Positions 33,181 through 43,600 of a DNA stretch of 64,000 nucleotides are shown here, in pieces (positions within the stretch are counted from its first letter, which is position 1; the number at the start of each line of letters is the position of its first letter). Below the pieces are notes generated by a model. The model was not told where the DNA came from and searched no databases. It worked only from the letters and a program-made list of their open reading frames with translations. A program made the position numbers and the translations under genes. The DNA comes from Pseudocercospora fijiensis CIRAD86 (lineage: Eukaryota; Ascomycota; Dothideomycetes; Mycosphaerellales; Mycosphaerellaceae). The stretch lies in NCBI RefSeq assembly GCF_000340215.1, contig NW_006921532.1, positions 1,147,397-1,211,396 of the forward strand, given 5' to 3'.

Positions 33181-34560
33181 ATGCCTTAAGGATTCGGCTC
33201 TTCGGGCCTTCCTAAGCCGGCTGCCTCCCCTTCCTTAAGCTACTATCCTTTATTCGAATCTGACGATAACCTAATAAGGCGGTTTAATAGAAGACTATTT
33301 GTTCTAGAAGGCAAGAAGCATTAATGTCTCCTTACGATTATATGCTTATTAATTTCTAGGTCCTACCGATATACCCTCGTCGCCTAAACGCGTAGATAAA
33401 TATCTTTAGAGGCTAAAGGGCAAGGGTAAAGCAAGCTAAGTATAGGGAGACCGTAGCGAGAACGAGATATCGGAAGAGCAAGGCTCTCCGTAGTATATAC
33501 GAAGGAAGGGGGTTCCTCGGAAAATAGTACCGAAAAATAAGAAGGCTGTAGGTAGATAGGAGAAGGCTAAAAAGAGTAGGCGGACAAAGACTGTCGCGAA
33601 GAAAAGTTATCTTTCTATTAAAAGAAAGGGAATAAGGCAGGACTCGACGATAAAGAAGCGGCGCTTTAAACTAGGTACTATTGCCCTTCGCTAGATCCGG
33701 CTTTTCTAAAATAAAAGAGGGACCGAGCTTTTAATCCCTAAGACTCCCTTCTAGCGACTCGTCCGAGAAATTACATTAGATTTTCGGTCTAGTATGCGAT
33801 TTACGGCTAAGGCGATTAGTGCTCTTTAGGAAGCTACGGAGGCATTTCTCGTAACCGAGCTTGAGCTTTTAAACCTCCTTGCTATCTATACGAAGCGGGT
33901 TACTCTTTAAAATAAAGATATACAGCTTCTAGCTAAAATTCGGCGTCGGTTTATAGCGGATTAGTTGGAAATTGTATTTAGTCGTTAGATTAACCTAGGA
34001 GGAGGCCCATTTTCGTATCGTTTTGCCGGCTATAGGTGCCGGCTATATTTCTGATTTTATCTCCGCGCCGTCCCTAAATCTAAGGTACGAAGTAGAAACC
34101 TAACGCTCTATATTTACCCGGCTATTATAGAGACGAGCTACATTCAGATTAGTTTCTTCGTATATCGCGACCTAGCGGGTAGTAAGCGAAAGGGCGATAG
34201 AACGTTTATAATACGTCTCTATTTAGACCTAAAACACAAAGGTCCTAAGGAGCCCTAGTATCCTAACTATAAGGAGATTCTTTAGCATTAGCACTTTGAT
34301 CCTCTATACTACGAGGCAGATAGCAAGCCTACGAGAGAGAAACTTTAACGAGAAATTCTCTATAATACGTAGCGCTATTGCATAGCTATAGATACGCACT
34401 AAGTCCGGTAACTCGAAGAAGAATTAAGACAGCGTATTAGCGACCGAGGAGGAGATCGATAGTATACTAGTAGAGTCGAGGTCTTATAAGCGAAGTATAA
34501 GATAATATAGGCTCTTAGTCGTATAGAGTAACGTACTATATAAATAACTAGGCGTGCTAC
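33181..34560 (+). pseudogene. Histone H3-like gene A with N- and C-terminal extensions
   Basis: ATG 33181; exon 1 to 33310; intron 33311-33359 (GCAAGA...TTCTAG); exon 2 to 34014; intron 34015-34095 (GTATCG...GTAG, two GCCGGC); exon 3 from 34096. These phases give one continuous frame. After a basic tail (RKIVPKNKKAVG; KKRRFKLGTIALR) the histone fold occupies 33653-33952: IRLF-x-NKRGTELLIP, KTPF-x-RLVREITLDF, MRFTAKAISAL-x-EATEAFL, LLAIYTKRVTL-x-NKDIQL (x = TAA/TAG). Three of the five stops lie at H3's conserved Gln55, Gln68 and Gln93. Two extra residues sit before the alphaN-alpha1 region. The frame then continues about 150 residues (FFVYRDLAGSKRKGDRTFII; YPNYKEILQHQHFDPLYYEA with TAG read as Q), unlike any histone. 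Fungi normally have H3 and CenH3 only; this is neither. The exact end is unknown. Confidence 0.82.
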
Positions 34561-35243
34561 TCTTATTTACTTACGACCTATATCCTAGGATGCTCTTCTC
34601 GTACTTTTTATACTCTTTTCTAATACCTCACCTATAAGCGCTCCGCGACAACCGAGTGAATATAAGCTGTAGGGTTTCCGCTCGGTACCTTAGCCTCCGA
34701 GATAGGGCGGAGTTGAATTTAGAGCGATAGTCGGCACCCGTAGCCGGTATATAGAGACGGTAGTAGGCCTTTTTCTGCTAAATAACTAGCTTGTTTAGTA
34801 TAGCCTACCTGATATTTCTTATATTTACTAGCAATAGGCCTAGGTTACTTATAAGATTACTATAGCTAGTAAAGGCATTACTAAAGAATATCTATACTAT
34901 AGTAGGATACTATTATCACGCCGGCTATTTATTAAAAGGAGGCTTTCGCCTATTACTATGCCGGCTATATATACCGGCTATATTTCAAAGTCTGCCGTAC
35001 CTGCCTTTTTTAGCCGTGCCTGCCTTCTTTCCTTACTCTAACGTTACTATAATGTAGGCTTGCGCGAAGCTTACTCTATTACCTAGCGATACCGCGATAC
35101 TACCTCTCTCGCTATATTCAACCTTCGCATCGATACCTATACCTCTACGCTCTATATCTACTACCTCCGTAACACCCTCGCTCCGCGCGCGCCTTCGTAT
35201 ACCTTCGTAACGCACTTTTTTCCTTAATTCGACGACTTTTATA
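34561..35243. other. Spacer between the two H3-like genes
   Basis: About 680 bp, TA-rich, with three GCCGGC-type clusters (34730-34748, 34920-34925, 34960-34978). Presumed promoter of H3-like gene B; part of it could be the 3' end of gene A. No clear coding relic. Confidence 0.45.
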
Positions 35244-35901
35244 ATAGCGAATCCACTTAACTAAGTTACGACGCCTCGCAAGAAGGGACCTACTACTTCT
35301 ACGGGTCGCAATAAGATCGGAAATAAAGGAACGAGTATAGTACATTAACGCAAGATAGCTGCTACTGCCGCCGCTAGCTCCGGTGCTAGAAAGGGCGTCG
35401 CGAGCAAGGCTCCGCGCAAGACAACGGCGGGCAAGGCTCTATATAAGACGACAATTAGCGCTTCTACTACTAGTAGCAATCGTGCGAAGCGTCGATAGCG
35501 CCTAGGAAGTAAGTCCTATTTATAGCCGGTAGCGTAGCCGGCAGCGTAGCCGGCATTCTTACTGTCTTTTTACTAATCCTTCTTTAGCCGTAGCCCTCCG
35601 TAAGATTCGGCAGTATTAGAAGAGTTCTAAGCTCCTAATCCGCAAAACTCCTTTCTAACGACTTGTTCGCGAAATTGCCTAGGATTATAGAATAGACCTT
35701 CGCTTCTAAGCCTCCGCGATAGGCGCCCTTTAAGAGGCTATAGAAGCCTACCTAGTTCGTATCTTCGAATGTATGTTTCTCTTCTACCTCTTTTCGGACT
35801 ATACTAATACTATTTTAGCGGTCAACCTTATAGCTATCTACGCGAAGCGTATAACGATTATAGATAAGGATTTTAAAGCACTCGATTAGATCCTAAAAGG
35901 C
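35244..35901 (+). pseudogene. Histone H3-like gene B
   Basis: The start codon appears as ATA at 35244 (ATG to ATA). Exons 35244-35508, 35588-35770 and 35819 to about 35901 or beyond. Introns: 35509-35587 (GTAAGTCC...TACTAAT...TTTAG, with a GCCGGC array) and 35771-35818 (GTATGT...TACTAAT...TTTTAG). Both junctions fall in frame at conserved H3 positions (RLGT|VALRKIRQY; IFE|SVNLIAIYAKRVTI). The tail contains SKAPRKTTAGKA, echoing the H3 tail. The five in-frame stops in the core fall exactly on the five glutamines of canonical H3 (Gln55, 68, 76, 85, 93): Y-x-KS, PF-x-RL, IA-x-DY, RF-x-AS, AL-x-EA. It ends near DKDFKALD-x-ILKG, with the loop-1 length of H3 rather than CENP-A. It is divergent from gene A, so not a recent duplicate. 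Confidence 0.9.
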
Positions 35902-36233
35902 TAGAATGTCTATATTCGAGATAGTGCTAGATAGGATAGATATACTAGTAGGAAGGATGTTCGTAGTGTCGTCTATAAGCTTTTCTATATACGAAATGAG
36001 CCGCTATTATACGGCGCTATATACCGCGCTCTAAATACTCTCTAAGCATATATATATAGTACAGTATGCTTTATTAGCCGTACGGAATAGAAGTCTCCCA
36101 AAATCCCGTTAGTACTAAGGAGTAAAAAGGCCGGCTACGCTGCCGGCTACGCTGCCGGCTACGCTGCTAGCTACGCTACTAGGTTTTTTAAAGAACTAAA
36201 AGAAGATAGACATTCCGGTTGATTTGTATTAGT

Positions 36234-36768
36234 TTAGATTTTTATAAAAAGAAAATAGGGAAAAATAAGGAAGGTTGAAGAGCCTAATAGTTATAGTTAT
36301 AGGTACTATCCCTGTTTTCTAGAGCATATTATACACCTGCCTTCGCAACTCTACCTAATACTCCCTCTAAATATCCTTATACTCTACCTACTAGAAATTC
36401 AACTAGGTACCTAGACCTACAGCTGCCTCTATATCTTTCACTATCTTCTATAGGTTGAAGGCCTCTTCTATAGCAGCCTCTACCTCCTTATACAATACGA
36501 AGTTACTACCTACCCTACCCTTTATATCTCCTAAATAACTAAGAGTTCTAAGGAACGAACTAGCATTCGGCCTTAGTATAGCGAGTGACTAGTGGAACGT
36601 TCTATAGAGCTGCCTTATAGCTCTTTTATATACTATACCGATACCGAGGGAGGAGCTATCCTAGTACTTAATGTTGTCGAATAGTTCGGTAGGAAAGTGT
36701 ATAAACTTCTTAAGGAGGAGGACTTCTAGGGAAATCGATAAGTTCTGCCTAGATCTAGATAAAGACAT
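36234..36768 (-). pseudogene. Small opposing cargo gene of the hAT element
   Basis: A minus-strand frame of about 178 codons from ATG 36768 to TAA 36234, with only a few TAG/TAA at probable Gln codons. N-terminus MSLSRSRQNLSISLEVLLLK, then FPTELFDNIK, LRTLSYLGDIKGRVGSNFVL and a helical end (YKEVEAAIEEAFNL). Mostly alpha-helical by eye; no family recognised. It is the only gene read against the others in this transposon. Confidence 0.5.
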
Positions 36769-37168
36769 TCTACTAAGCAGTTAGGGAATTGAACCGTAAA
36801 CGAAAGGATGAAATTTATACCTAAGGAGTATAGTTTCCGAACTGAACTATAATGCCTTGTATATGTATATATGCTTTTGATTGGTTAGTGCCCTTAGCTA
36901 ATTGTCTATAGATTTGAGGTTATATAAGTACCTTTATATAACTACGTAGCCTAAGTAGGATTCGAAAATTCTATAAGTACTAAGGACTGAAAATGCCGGC
37001 TACGCTGCCGGCCACACTGCTAAGTCTTACAAAGGGCTTACTTGAAGCTACGTATATATTCGTACACTTCTTAAAAACCGATAAATTATATAGTTCGAAC
37101 TAGCTACTTATATAGTTGCTTAGCAAACCAACCTAAACTAAACTAGAGTTTCGGCTTAGCAAACTAAA

Positions 37169-37198
37169 CTAAACTAACCCGAACCACTGCGGGGTCTA
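37169..37198 (-). repeat. hAT right terminal inverted repeat
   Basis: Ends CCGAACCACTGCGGGGTCTA, the reverse complement of the left end with RIP-type changes at two or three sites. Confidence 0.85.
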
Positions 37199-37206
37199 CT
37201 AATTAT
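37199..37206. repeat. hAT target-site duplication, right (CTAATTAT)
   Basis: An exact 8-bp copy of 27674-27681. After it the Gypsy-1 copy A sequence resumes (alignable with 39830 onward in copy B). Confidence 0.9.
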
Positions 37207-37989
37207 ATCTTTTCAAAAAACTTAGTTCTTTTAGTTTCTATAGATAAAGGCTATTATAAGTATAATAGTTAAGGTTCGCCTTACTTAAAGGGTCGGAAAG
37301 ATCGAGGAGTAACCTATTGTCTACAAGATCGACCCTAGCTAGCTTAGCTCTATAGTTTTTGCCCTTAGTTAGTTAGCCTATTAAGCTACTTAATCTTTTA
37401 AACCTTAATATTTTAACTTAGCCTTAAAGTTTTGATTAAACCTTTAATAGGTTTAATCTTTTAACTTAGTTAGTATAGTGCTTTAGGCTCGTAGTATAGG
37501 TAAGGTTAATAATAGTAGCGAGTAGGTAATATTAATAACGGCGGCGCTAGTCGTCTTAGTACTAACTTTACCTTGCTTCTAATTTCCTTCTTTAACTAAT
37601 AATAATATTAGCAATACCGTTACCGATATAGTCGCGTCGTCTTCCTTCGATTAGTAACATACTCCGCAATACCGTTACTAATATAGCCGCGCCGGCCGCG
37701 CCGTCCTCGCCGATTGCCTAGGCCTCGATAGAATAAGGGAATAAGAGGGGGACCTAAATACTAGGAGAAGGGCCTTATAGGGCGCGTTAGTAGAGAGGTG
37801 ATTTTCTAAAAGAGTATCGAATAGTTAACGCGTTATAGCGCGCTTGTTAATACTCGGTACGCGTTTACTATAGTAGTATAGTCTTATTGTCCTAGTTTGC
37901 CGGCCTCTAATTAGTTAGCTAATAACACCCCGGGGGTGCTATTAATCCTAGGCCTTAATAGTAACATTATAGGCCCTTAGCCTTCTTTT

Positions 37990-39180
37990 TGTTCTTTATA
38001 CTAGTCTAATACTTATCTAATAACTTAGTTATATCTTTAAAAGAGGCTTTAGCTTCCTACGAGTCCTATTTAGGTAAATAGCCTTGCTATCTTAATAGGT
38101 ACTCCTTCTTGCCTTTCCTAGTCCGGTACTATAGGATACGTTCTATAGACTACAGCTCTTTACTATCCGCTAGTATGTCTTCGTATTTAGTAGAGGCTTC
38201 CTCCCCCTCGCGTAGGTAATATAGCTTAAGGAGGGATATATAGAAGGGATTATAGATAGTATAATAAGGAGGAAGCTATAACTAATAGGCCTATACGGAG
38301 GAGCCCTTAACTTCTCGAATACGGAATAGACTAATATATCTTAGTGCGAGCTTAGGCCTTGTTTTGCCGTTAGGTAATAGGTACTTACGGATGCGGAGGT
38401 TCTTAGTGCTTAGTATAACTATATCGCCTTGCTTAAAGGTTATCGGTGTGTAGTGTTTGTTATAATAGGCCTTCTAATAGGTCTAGGCCTTTGCTAGTTT
38501 GTTAGCTATCTTAGCGTAAATCTCTCGTATCTTTTGAACCCTCTTAATAGCTGCTAGTGTCTTAGGTGTTAGTACTTAACGCGCTTCCCTTTCCTTGCGC
38601 TCGGCCTCGAGCGATAGGGGGTCTTATAGCATAGTAGCGTTCTAGCCTATTATAGCTATATATAGCGAGACCTTAATTAATAAGTAGACACTGTTATTGT
38701 ATACGAATTTAGCTAGTTATAGGAGGTTAACCTAGTTATTAGGGTTCTTATTAATATAGCTGCGTAGGTACTACTATAGGGTAGCATTTTGCCTCTCGGT
38801 CTAGCTATCTATTTTTAGATAGAACGCTATAGATAGGCGATACTTAAGTCTTAGCTATAGGCATATCTTACTCTAATAGTAAGATATAAATGTCGAGCCT
38901 CGGTCGGAAACTATCCCTTTAGGGGTTCCCTAATAGCTATAGAAGATGTTGTTCTATAGTGCTTTAGCTATATTAATAGTAGTCTAATCCTTCCGAGTAG
39001 GAATATAGCGAGTACCCTTAGTAAATCGGTCTATAACGACTAGTATAGCGTTAAAGACGTCTCTACTTCCTTTTCGTTTAGTAGGGGGAAGACCTATAAT
39101 AAAATCTATTATAAGCTCTGCAAATAGCTTGTTAGGGATTAGTAATAAGGACAACTCGCTAAAAGGCTAATGCTTCGGTA
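37990..39180 (-). pseudogene. Gypsy-1 copy A pol 3' part: chromodomain and integrase relic
   Basis: The reverse strand gives a chromodomain-like end (ERIL-x-YRTRKGKKEYL, then QGYLPK) at 38000-38170, preceded upstream by integrase C-terminal sequence. It is cut by copy B at 39186. Confidence 0.75.
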
Positions 39181-39185
39181 CCTTA

Positions 39186-39373
39186 TGTTAGAAGGGTATA
39201 TTAGCAGGTAGATAGGGTAGTAGTAGGTACAAGTAGTATTCGATAGAGAACTAGGAGGAGAAGGAGGAAGGTAGGCTAGTTAGCCTAACGCTAAGCGCCA
39301 AGCCCTAACTAAGGTACTAAGACCCTAGCTTTACTCGAGCTAGTTACATGCTAATTACGTATAGCCTCTAATA
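39186..39373 (-). repeat. Gypsy-1 copy B 3' LTR
   Basis: 188 bp, TGTTAGAAGGG...CTCTAATA; 2 nt shorter than its partner at 52851. The TG...TA ends are probably TG...CA before RIP. Confidence 0.88.
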
Positions 39374-39534
39374 CACGCTTCCCTTCTAAAAGCCGCGCCC
39401 TCGTAGCCTTTCTATATTCTAACCTCGACCTCCGTTACTACTAACTTAGCAAGTTTAATAAGCTGCTTAGCCGCGCTGAATTAAACACTTAACTACCTAA
39501 TTATATAACTATATTAAACCTTACTTTCAATACA

Positions 39535-39816
39535 ATGTCTAACTCTAACTACGCTATCCTTACATACAATAAAGTAATATATAACTATAAGAATTAAGGA
39601 CTATCGACTAATTACAATACGAGCGCGTCTTCCCTACTGCAATAGGTAGACGTACGAGGTATTACAGCCCTACCTCCGTTCTAAGTAATGTCGTACCGAG
39701 TTCTTTGTATCTACTCTTAAAAGATCTAGCAATGTCCGCTTCCGAGGGTTATTGTTCTTATTGTTCGTAGTTTCGCTAGCCCTAATTAGCTAGGTTTAGT
39801 AGCCTTTAATTGTTAA
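39535..39816 (+). pseudogene. Plus-strand ORF relic antisense to Gypsy-1 (copy B)
   Basis: 93 codons from ATG 39535 (MSNSNYAILTYNKVIYNYKN) to TAA 39816, with five or six TAA/TAG at probable Gln codons. It lies between pol and the 3' LTR, read opposite to the retrotransposon. The same frame is recognisable in copy A. Function unknown; further exons may exist downstream. Confidence 0.35.
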
Positions 39817-40639
39817 TCTTATCTTATCTTTTTCGAAAAAATACAGCTCGTCTAGTTTCTATAGATAAAGGCTATTATAAGTATAGTAGTAGAGGTTCGC
39901 CTCGCTTAAAGGGTTAGATAGATCGAGGAGTAACCTATTATCCGCAAGATCGACCCCGGCTAGCTTAGCTCTATAGTTTTTGCCCTTAGTTAGTTAATCT
40001 ATTAGTCTACTTAATCTTTTAAGCGGCTTAAAGTTTTGACTTGGCCTTAAAGTTTTAATTAAACCTTTAATATAGCTATTCTCTTAACTTAATTAGTATA
40101 GCGCGCTTCCGGCCTTAGGCCGTAGTATAGGTAAGGTTGTCTTCGCAAGTGCAGCGATAATAGTAAGTAATGTTAATAATAGCGGCGCTAGTTGTCTTAG
40201 CGCTAACTTTACCTTCTTCTAACTTCCTTCTTTAACTAATAACAACTCGGCAACACCGTTACTAATATAGCTGTATCCCTCCTTTCTTAAACAGGAACAC
40301 ACTCCGTAACACTATTACTAATATAGCCGCGCCGGCCGCGCCGTCCTCGCCGATTGCCTAGGCCTCGAGGCCCCGATAGAATAAGGGAATAAGAGGGGGA
40401 CCTATAGGACGCATTAGTAAAGAGGTAGAGTCCTTAAAAGAGTAGGCAATTAGTTAACGCGTCGTAGCACGCTTATTAACACTCGGTGCGCGTTCACTAT
40501 AGTAGTATAGTCTTATTGCCTCTTGTTACTAACAATTGCTTGTAGCTAATTAGTTAGCTAATAGTACCCCGGGGGTAGTATTAATCCTAGGCTTAGTAGT
40601 AACATTATAGGCATTATAAGCTCTTAGCCTTCTTCGTGT

Positions 40640-42075
40640 TCTTTACGCTAGTCTAATACTTATCTAATAACTTAGTTATGTCTTTAAAAGAGGCTTTAGC
40701 TTCCTATAAGTCCTATTTAGGTAAATAGCCCTACTATCTTAATAGGTACTCCTTCTTGCCTTTCCTAGTCCGGTGTTGTAGGATACGTTCTATAGACTAT
40801 AGCTCTTCGCTATTAGCTAAGACTTCTTCTAACTTAGTAGGCGCTTTATCGCCTTCGCGCTAGTAGTATAGTTTAAGGAGGGATATATAGAAGGTGTTAT
40901 AGATAGTATAATAGGGTAGAAGCTATAACTAATAGGCCTATATGCCCTTAGCCTCTCGAATACGGAATAGGCTAATGTATCTTAGTACGAGCTTAGGCCT
41001 TGTTTTGCTATTAGGTAATAGGTACTTGCGGATACGGAGGTTCTTCGTACTAAGCATAACTATATCGCCTTGTTTAAAGGTTATCGGTATATAGCGCTTA
41101 TCGTAGTAGGCCTTTTAATACTCTTAAGCCTTTGTTAGCTTCTTAGCTATCTTAGCGTAGATTTCTCGTATCTTCTAGACACGTTCTATCGCCGCTAGTG
41201 TTTCTAGTACTTAACGCGCTTCCCTTTCCTTACGCTCGGCCTCGAGCGAGGTAAATAGACCTTGTAGTAGGGCAGCGTTTTAGCCTATTATAGCTATGTA
41301 TAGTGAAACTTTAGTAGATAAGTATACGCTATTATTATATACGAATTCTATAGGCTATAGGAGGTTAACCTAATCCTCGGGGTTCTTATTAATATAGCTA
41401 CGTAGGTACTGCTATAGGGTAGCATTCTACCTCTCTGTTTAACCGTTAGTCTATAGATAGAAGGCTATTAATAGCCGATGCTTTAGTCTTAGCTATAAGC
41501 AAATCTCGCTCTAATAGTAAGATATTAGTATCGATCTACGATCGGATACGATCCCCTTAGGGGTTCCCTAATAGGTATAGAAGATGTTAGTCTATAGCGC
41601 CTCTACTATATTAATAGTAGTCTAATCCTTACGCGCCGGGATGTATCGAGCGCCTTTAGTAAATCGATCTACTATAATAAGGATAGTATTATATATATCC
41701 TTGCTGCCCCTACGCTTAGTAGGCAGAAGGCCTATAATAAAGTCTATTATAAGCTTAGTAAATAGCTTCCTAGGAACAGGAAGTAAAGACAACTCGCTAA
41801 ATAGTAAGTGCTTTAGTGCTTTAACTCGCTAGTAAACTATATAGGTCTGTATATACTCCTTTATATACCGCTTACTATTTGGCTAGTAGTATATACGCGA
41901 TAGTAGCTCGTGCGACCTCTCTATACTATAGTAACTAGCGAGCTTACTATTATAGTGCCTCTTTAAAAGCTCTTATCTAATCGATTGTTTAGCGGGGATA
42001 TAGTATCTGCCCTTAAACTTTAAGTAACCTTTATCGTCGATCGACTAATTACTCTTACTAGATCGAGTCGTTTGC
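40640..42075 (-). pseudogene. Gypsy-1 copy B chromodomain and integrase relic
   Basis: Reverse-strand chromodomain at 40640-40810 and integrase catalytic/C-terminal sequence up to 42075, where Gypsy-2 interrupts. Homologous to 37990-39180 and, beyond, to 53046-53300. Confidence 0.75.
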
Positions 42076-42262
42076 TGTTACGGGTAAGCAATGCGTACGC
42101 AGATACTAGATATAAGACTTAATAGGTTCGATAAAGAGCTAAGTCTATCTACGTGAATCCGAATAGTTTTGTGCGGTGCGCTAAGCGCTAAGTAGTAGGT
42201 TAGAGTCGCGTAGGCCGAATGCCTAAGGCTAGCGCTTTCTACCTAGGGCGTAGCCCTTTATA
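42076..42262 (-). repeat. Gypsy-2 3' LTR
   Basis: Begins TGTTACGGGTAAG; matches 48599-48784 with few transitions. Confidence 0.88.
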
Positions 42263-43600
42263 TTACCCCCGTCCTCCTCCCCTTCCTTAGTAGGGATAGA
42301 AAGCCCTCCGTAGTTTCTATCGCTATTACTTTATCCGTTAGATCTACACTTATCTAAGCTTCTCTAGAGTAACGCGCTCGTAGTTTCCTCCTTTGCGATC
42401 GGGGTTTCTACTACTTTCCGGTCGGGGTTGCCGTATCCTAGGCTTTAAGGGCTATAACTTTCTTTGCGACTGCTAAACTGCGCTCTTTTACCTGTTTACC
42501 CCTTCCTAAAACGCGCCTTACTTATACTCGCGCCTTCCGTTACTTTCGCGACCTTTACTTCCGTATCGCTTTCTATAAGTATTAATATTTCCCTCTTCTT
42601 CTTCTTCTTCTTCTTTTTCTATATACACCTCTACTACTACTACTACTACTAACACCGCAAGTCCCTCCCCTTCCTCCTCGGTTCCCTTCGCAAAATTAAC
42701 TTGTCCTAGATAGCTCGTCGAATCTACTATGTTAGTTGCTATAACTCCGGCGAAGACTACGCCGACTAATCTATAAGGTTCCCGTCCGATTCGTCGCAGA
42801 GTCCGCTAACTTTCTTAAGCCCGCTAGCTCGAGGGCTTGCGCTAATTGCGCTCGTAAGAGAATTGCTTACGCCCTACTATAAGTTATCGCGATTCCCGTA
42901 CTAAATCTCTCGCTAACTATTTAGTCCTTAAATAGCCTACATAGCCTACGCTAACTATACCCGCGCGACCCGCGCTAATGTCGCCGAGAAGCACTCCGAG
43001 CTTCTTAAGGTTCTTAAGGTATAGAAAGCCCTTAAGTCTCTCTAGCCGTAGGGGTTATTATCTAGGTAAGATTCCCCGTTTCCCGCGATAAAACCCTCGC
43101 TAACCGTCTATTTTAGCGCTATCGCCTCGGAGGTAATAAACACCGTCGCTAATATCGTAGCTTAATAGAGTTAGACGTAAGTCCTTCGCTGCCCTCCGAC
43201 TTTCTTTCGCTAACCTCTCTTTTTTAGTAGCGTTCTAAATGCCCTCTGTCTCGGCAATAATTATATAGGTCCGCTAGAGGAGTAAAGGTTTCCGTAGGTT
43301 TTCTAGTAGGCTCTAGGTAGTTTCGGATGTATTATTATTATTTTTTTTGTAGTCCTAAGGTAACCTTCTAATTTCGGGCGGAGACCCGATACTTACTTAT
43401 AAATACCTAAATAAAATTCTTCTTAACTCCTAATTATGTTTCTCTTCTCTAGTATTCTAGCAAACCTAAGTCGAATAAGTTAGTAAGAAAATCCAAACTC
43501 TAGAAGTTAATAAAAGTCCTTAGAATCTATAAACCCGTTACTCCGTAGAAAAACTCTAGGTTGCCGCGTTATTTCTTCCGTTTTCCTCTCTTTTCCTAAT
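42263..43600. other. Gypsy-2 region between pol and 3' LTR
   Basis: 1.3 kb containing CTT/CTA microsatellite (42590-42650) and plus-strand coding-like stretches (for example RANVAEKHSELLKVLKV near 42980) that require frameshifts. Possibly a decayed antisense gene, as in Gypsy-3b. Confidence 0.4.

Larger units (their letters stand above)
27847..37012. repeat. Dispersed GCCGGC arrays, 12-13 bp period
   Basis: Clusters of 2-4 GCCGGC (some decayed to GTCGGC, GCCGGT, TCCGGC or ACCGGC). Start positions: 27847/27860; 27970/27983; 28617/28630/28643; 29193/29206; 30578/30591/30604/30617; 31614/31627; 33017/33030; 34025/34038; 34730/34743; 34920, 34960/34973; 35525/35537/35549; 36130/36142/36154; 36995/37007. 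Spacing within clusters is 12 or 13 bp. Six clusters fall inside introns inferred from frame and splice sites; the others are in 5', intergenic or 3' sequence. Elsewhere in the window GCCGGC appears only singly. Confidence 0.9.
27682..37198 (+). mobile_element. 9.5-kb hAT transposon carrying histone H3-like genes
   Basis: Bounded by imperfect terminal inverted repeats (TAGACCCCGYAGTRGTTCGG, differing by RIP-type transitions) and an 8-bp target duplication, so it is one insertion event. Contents left to right: duplicated 5' tandem repeats, an unrecognised gene (28.25-29.64 kb), a BED/hATC transposase (29.90-33.01), H3-like gene A (33.18-34.56), H3-like gene B (35.24-35.90) and an opposing small gene (36.23-36.77). 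12-13-bp-spaced GCCGGC arrays lie throughout the non-coding parts. It is inserted in Gypsy-1 copy A. At 9.5 kb it is about twice or more the usual autonomous fungal hAT length, the excess being cargo. All genes carry RIP stops. Confidence 0.9.

Noticed and set aside
33653..35901. CenH3/CENP-A and thus a centromere
   Set aside because: Loop-1 length and sequence are H3-like, both genes are inactivated, and nothing else suggests a centromere.
27847..37012. CRISPR-like interpretation of the regularly spaced GCCGGC arrays
   Set aside because: Eukaryotic setting, 6-bp core, 12-13 bp period and no unique spacers of CRISPR length.
27682..37198. Starship-type giant element
   Set aside because: No DUF3435 tyrosine recombinase found; TIRs, 8-bp duplication and transposase are those of a hAT element.
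42464..42652. Phe/Tyr-rich 62-aa ORF
   Set aside because: Translation of CTT/CTA microsatellite, not a gene.
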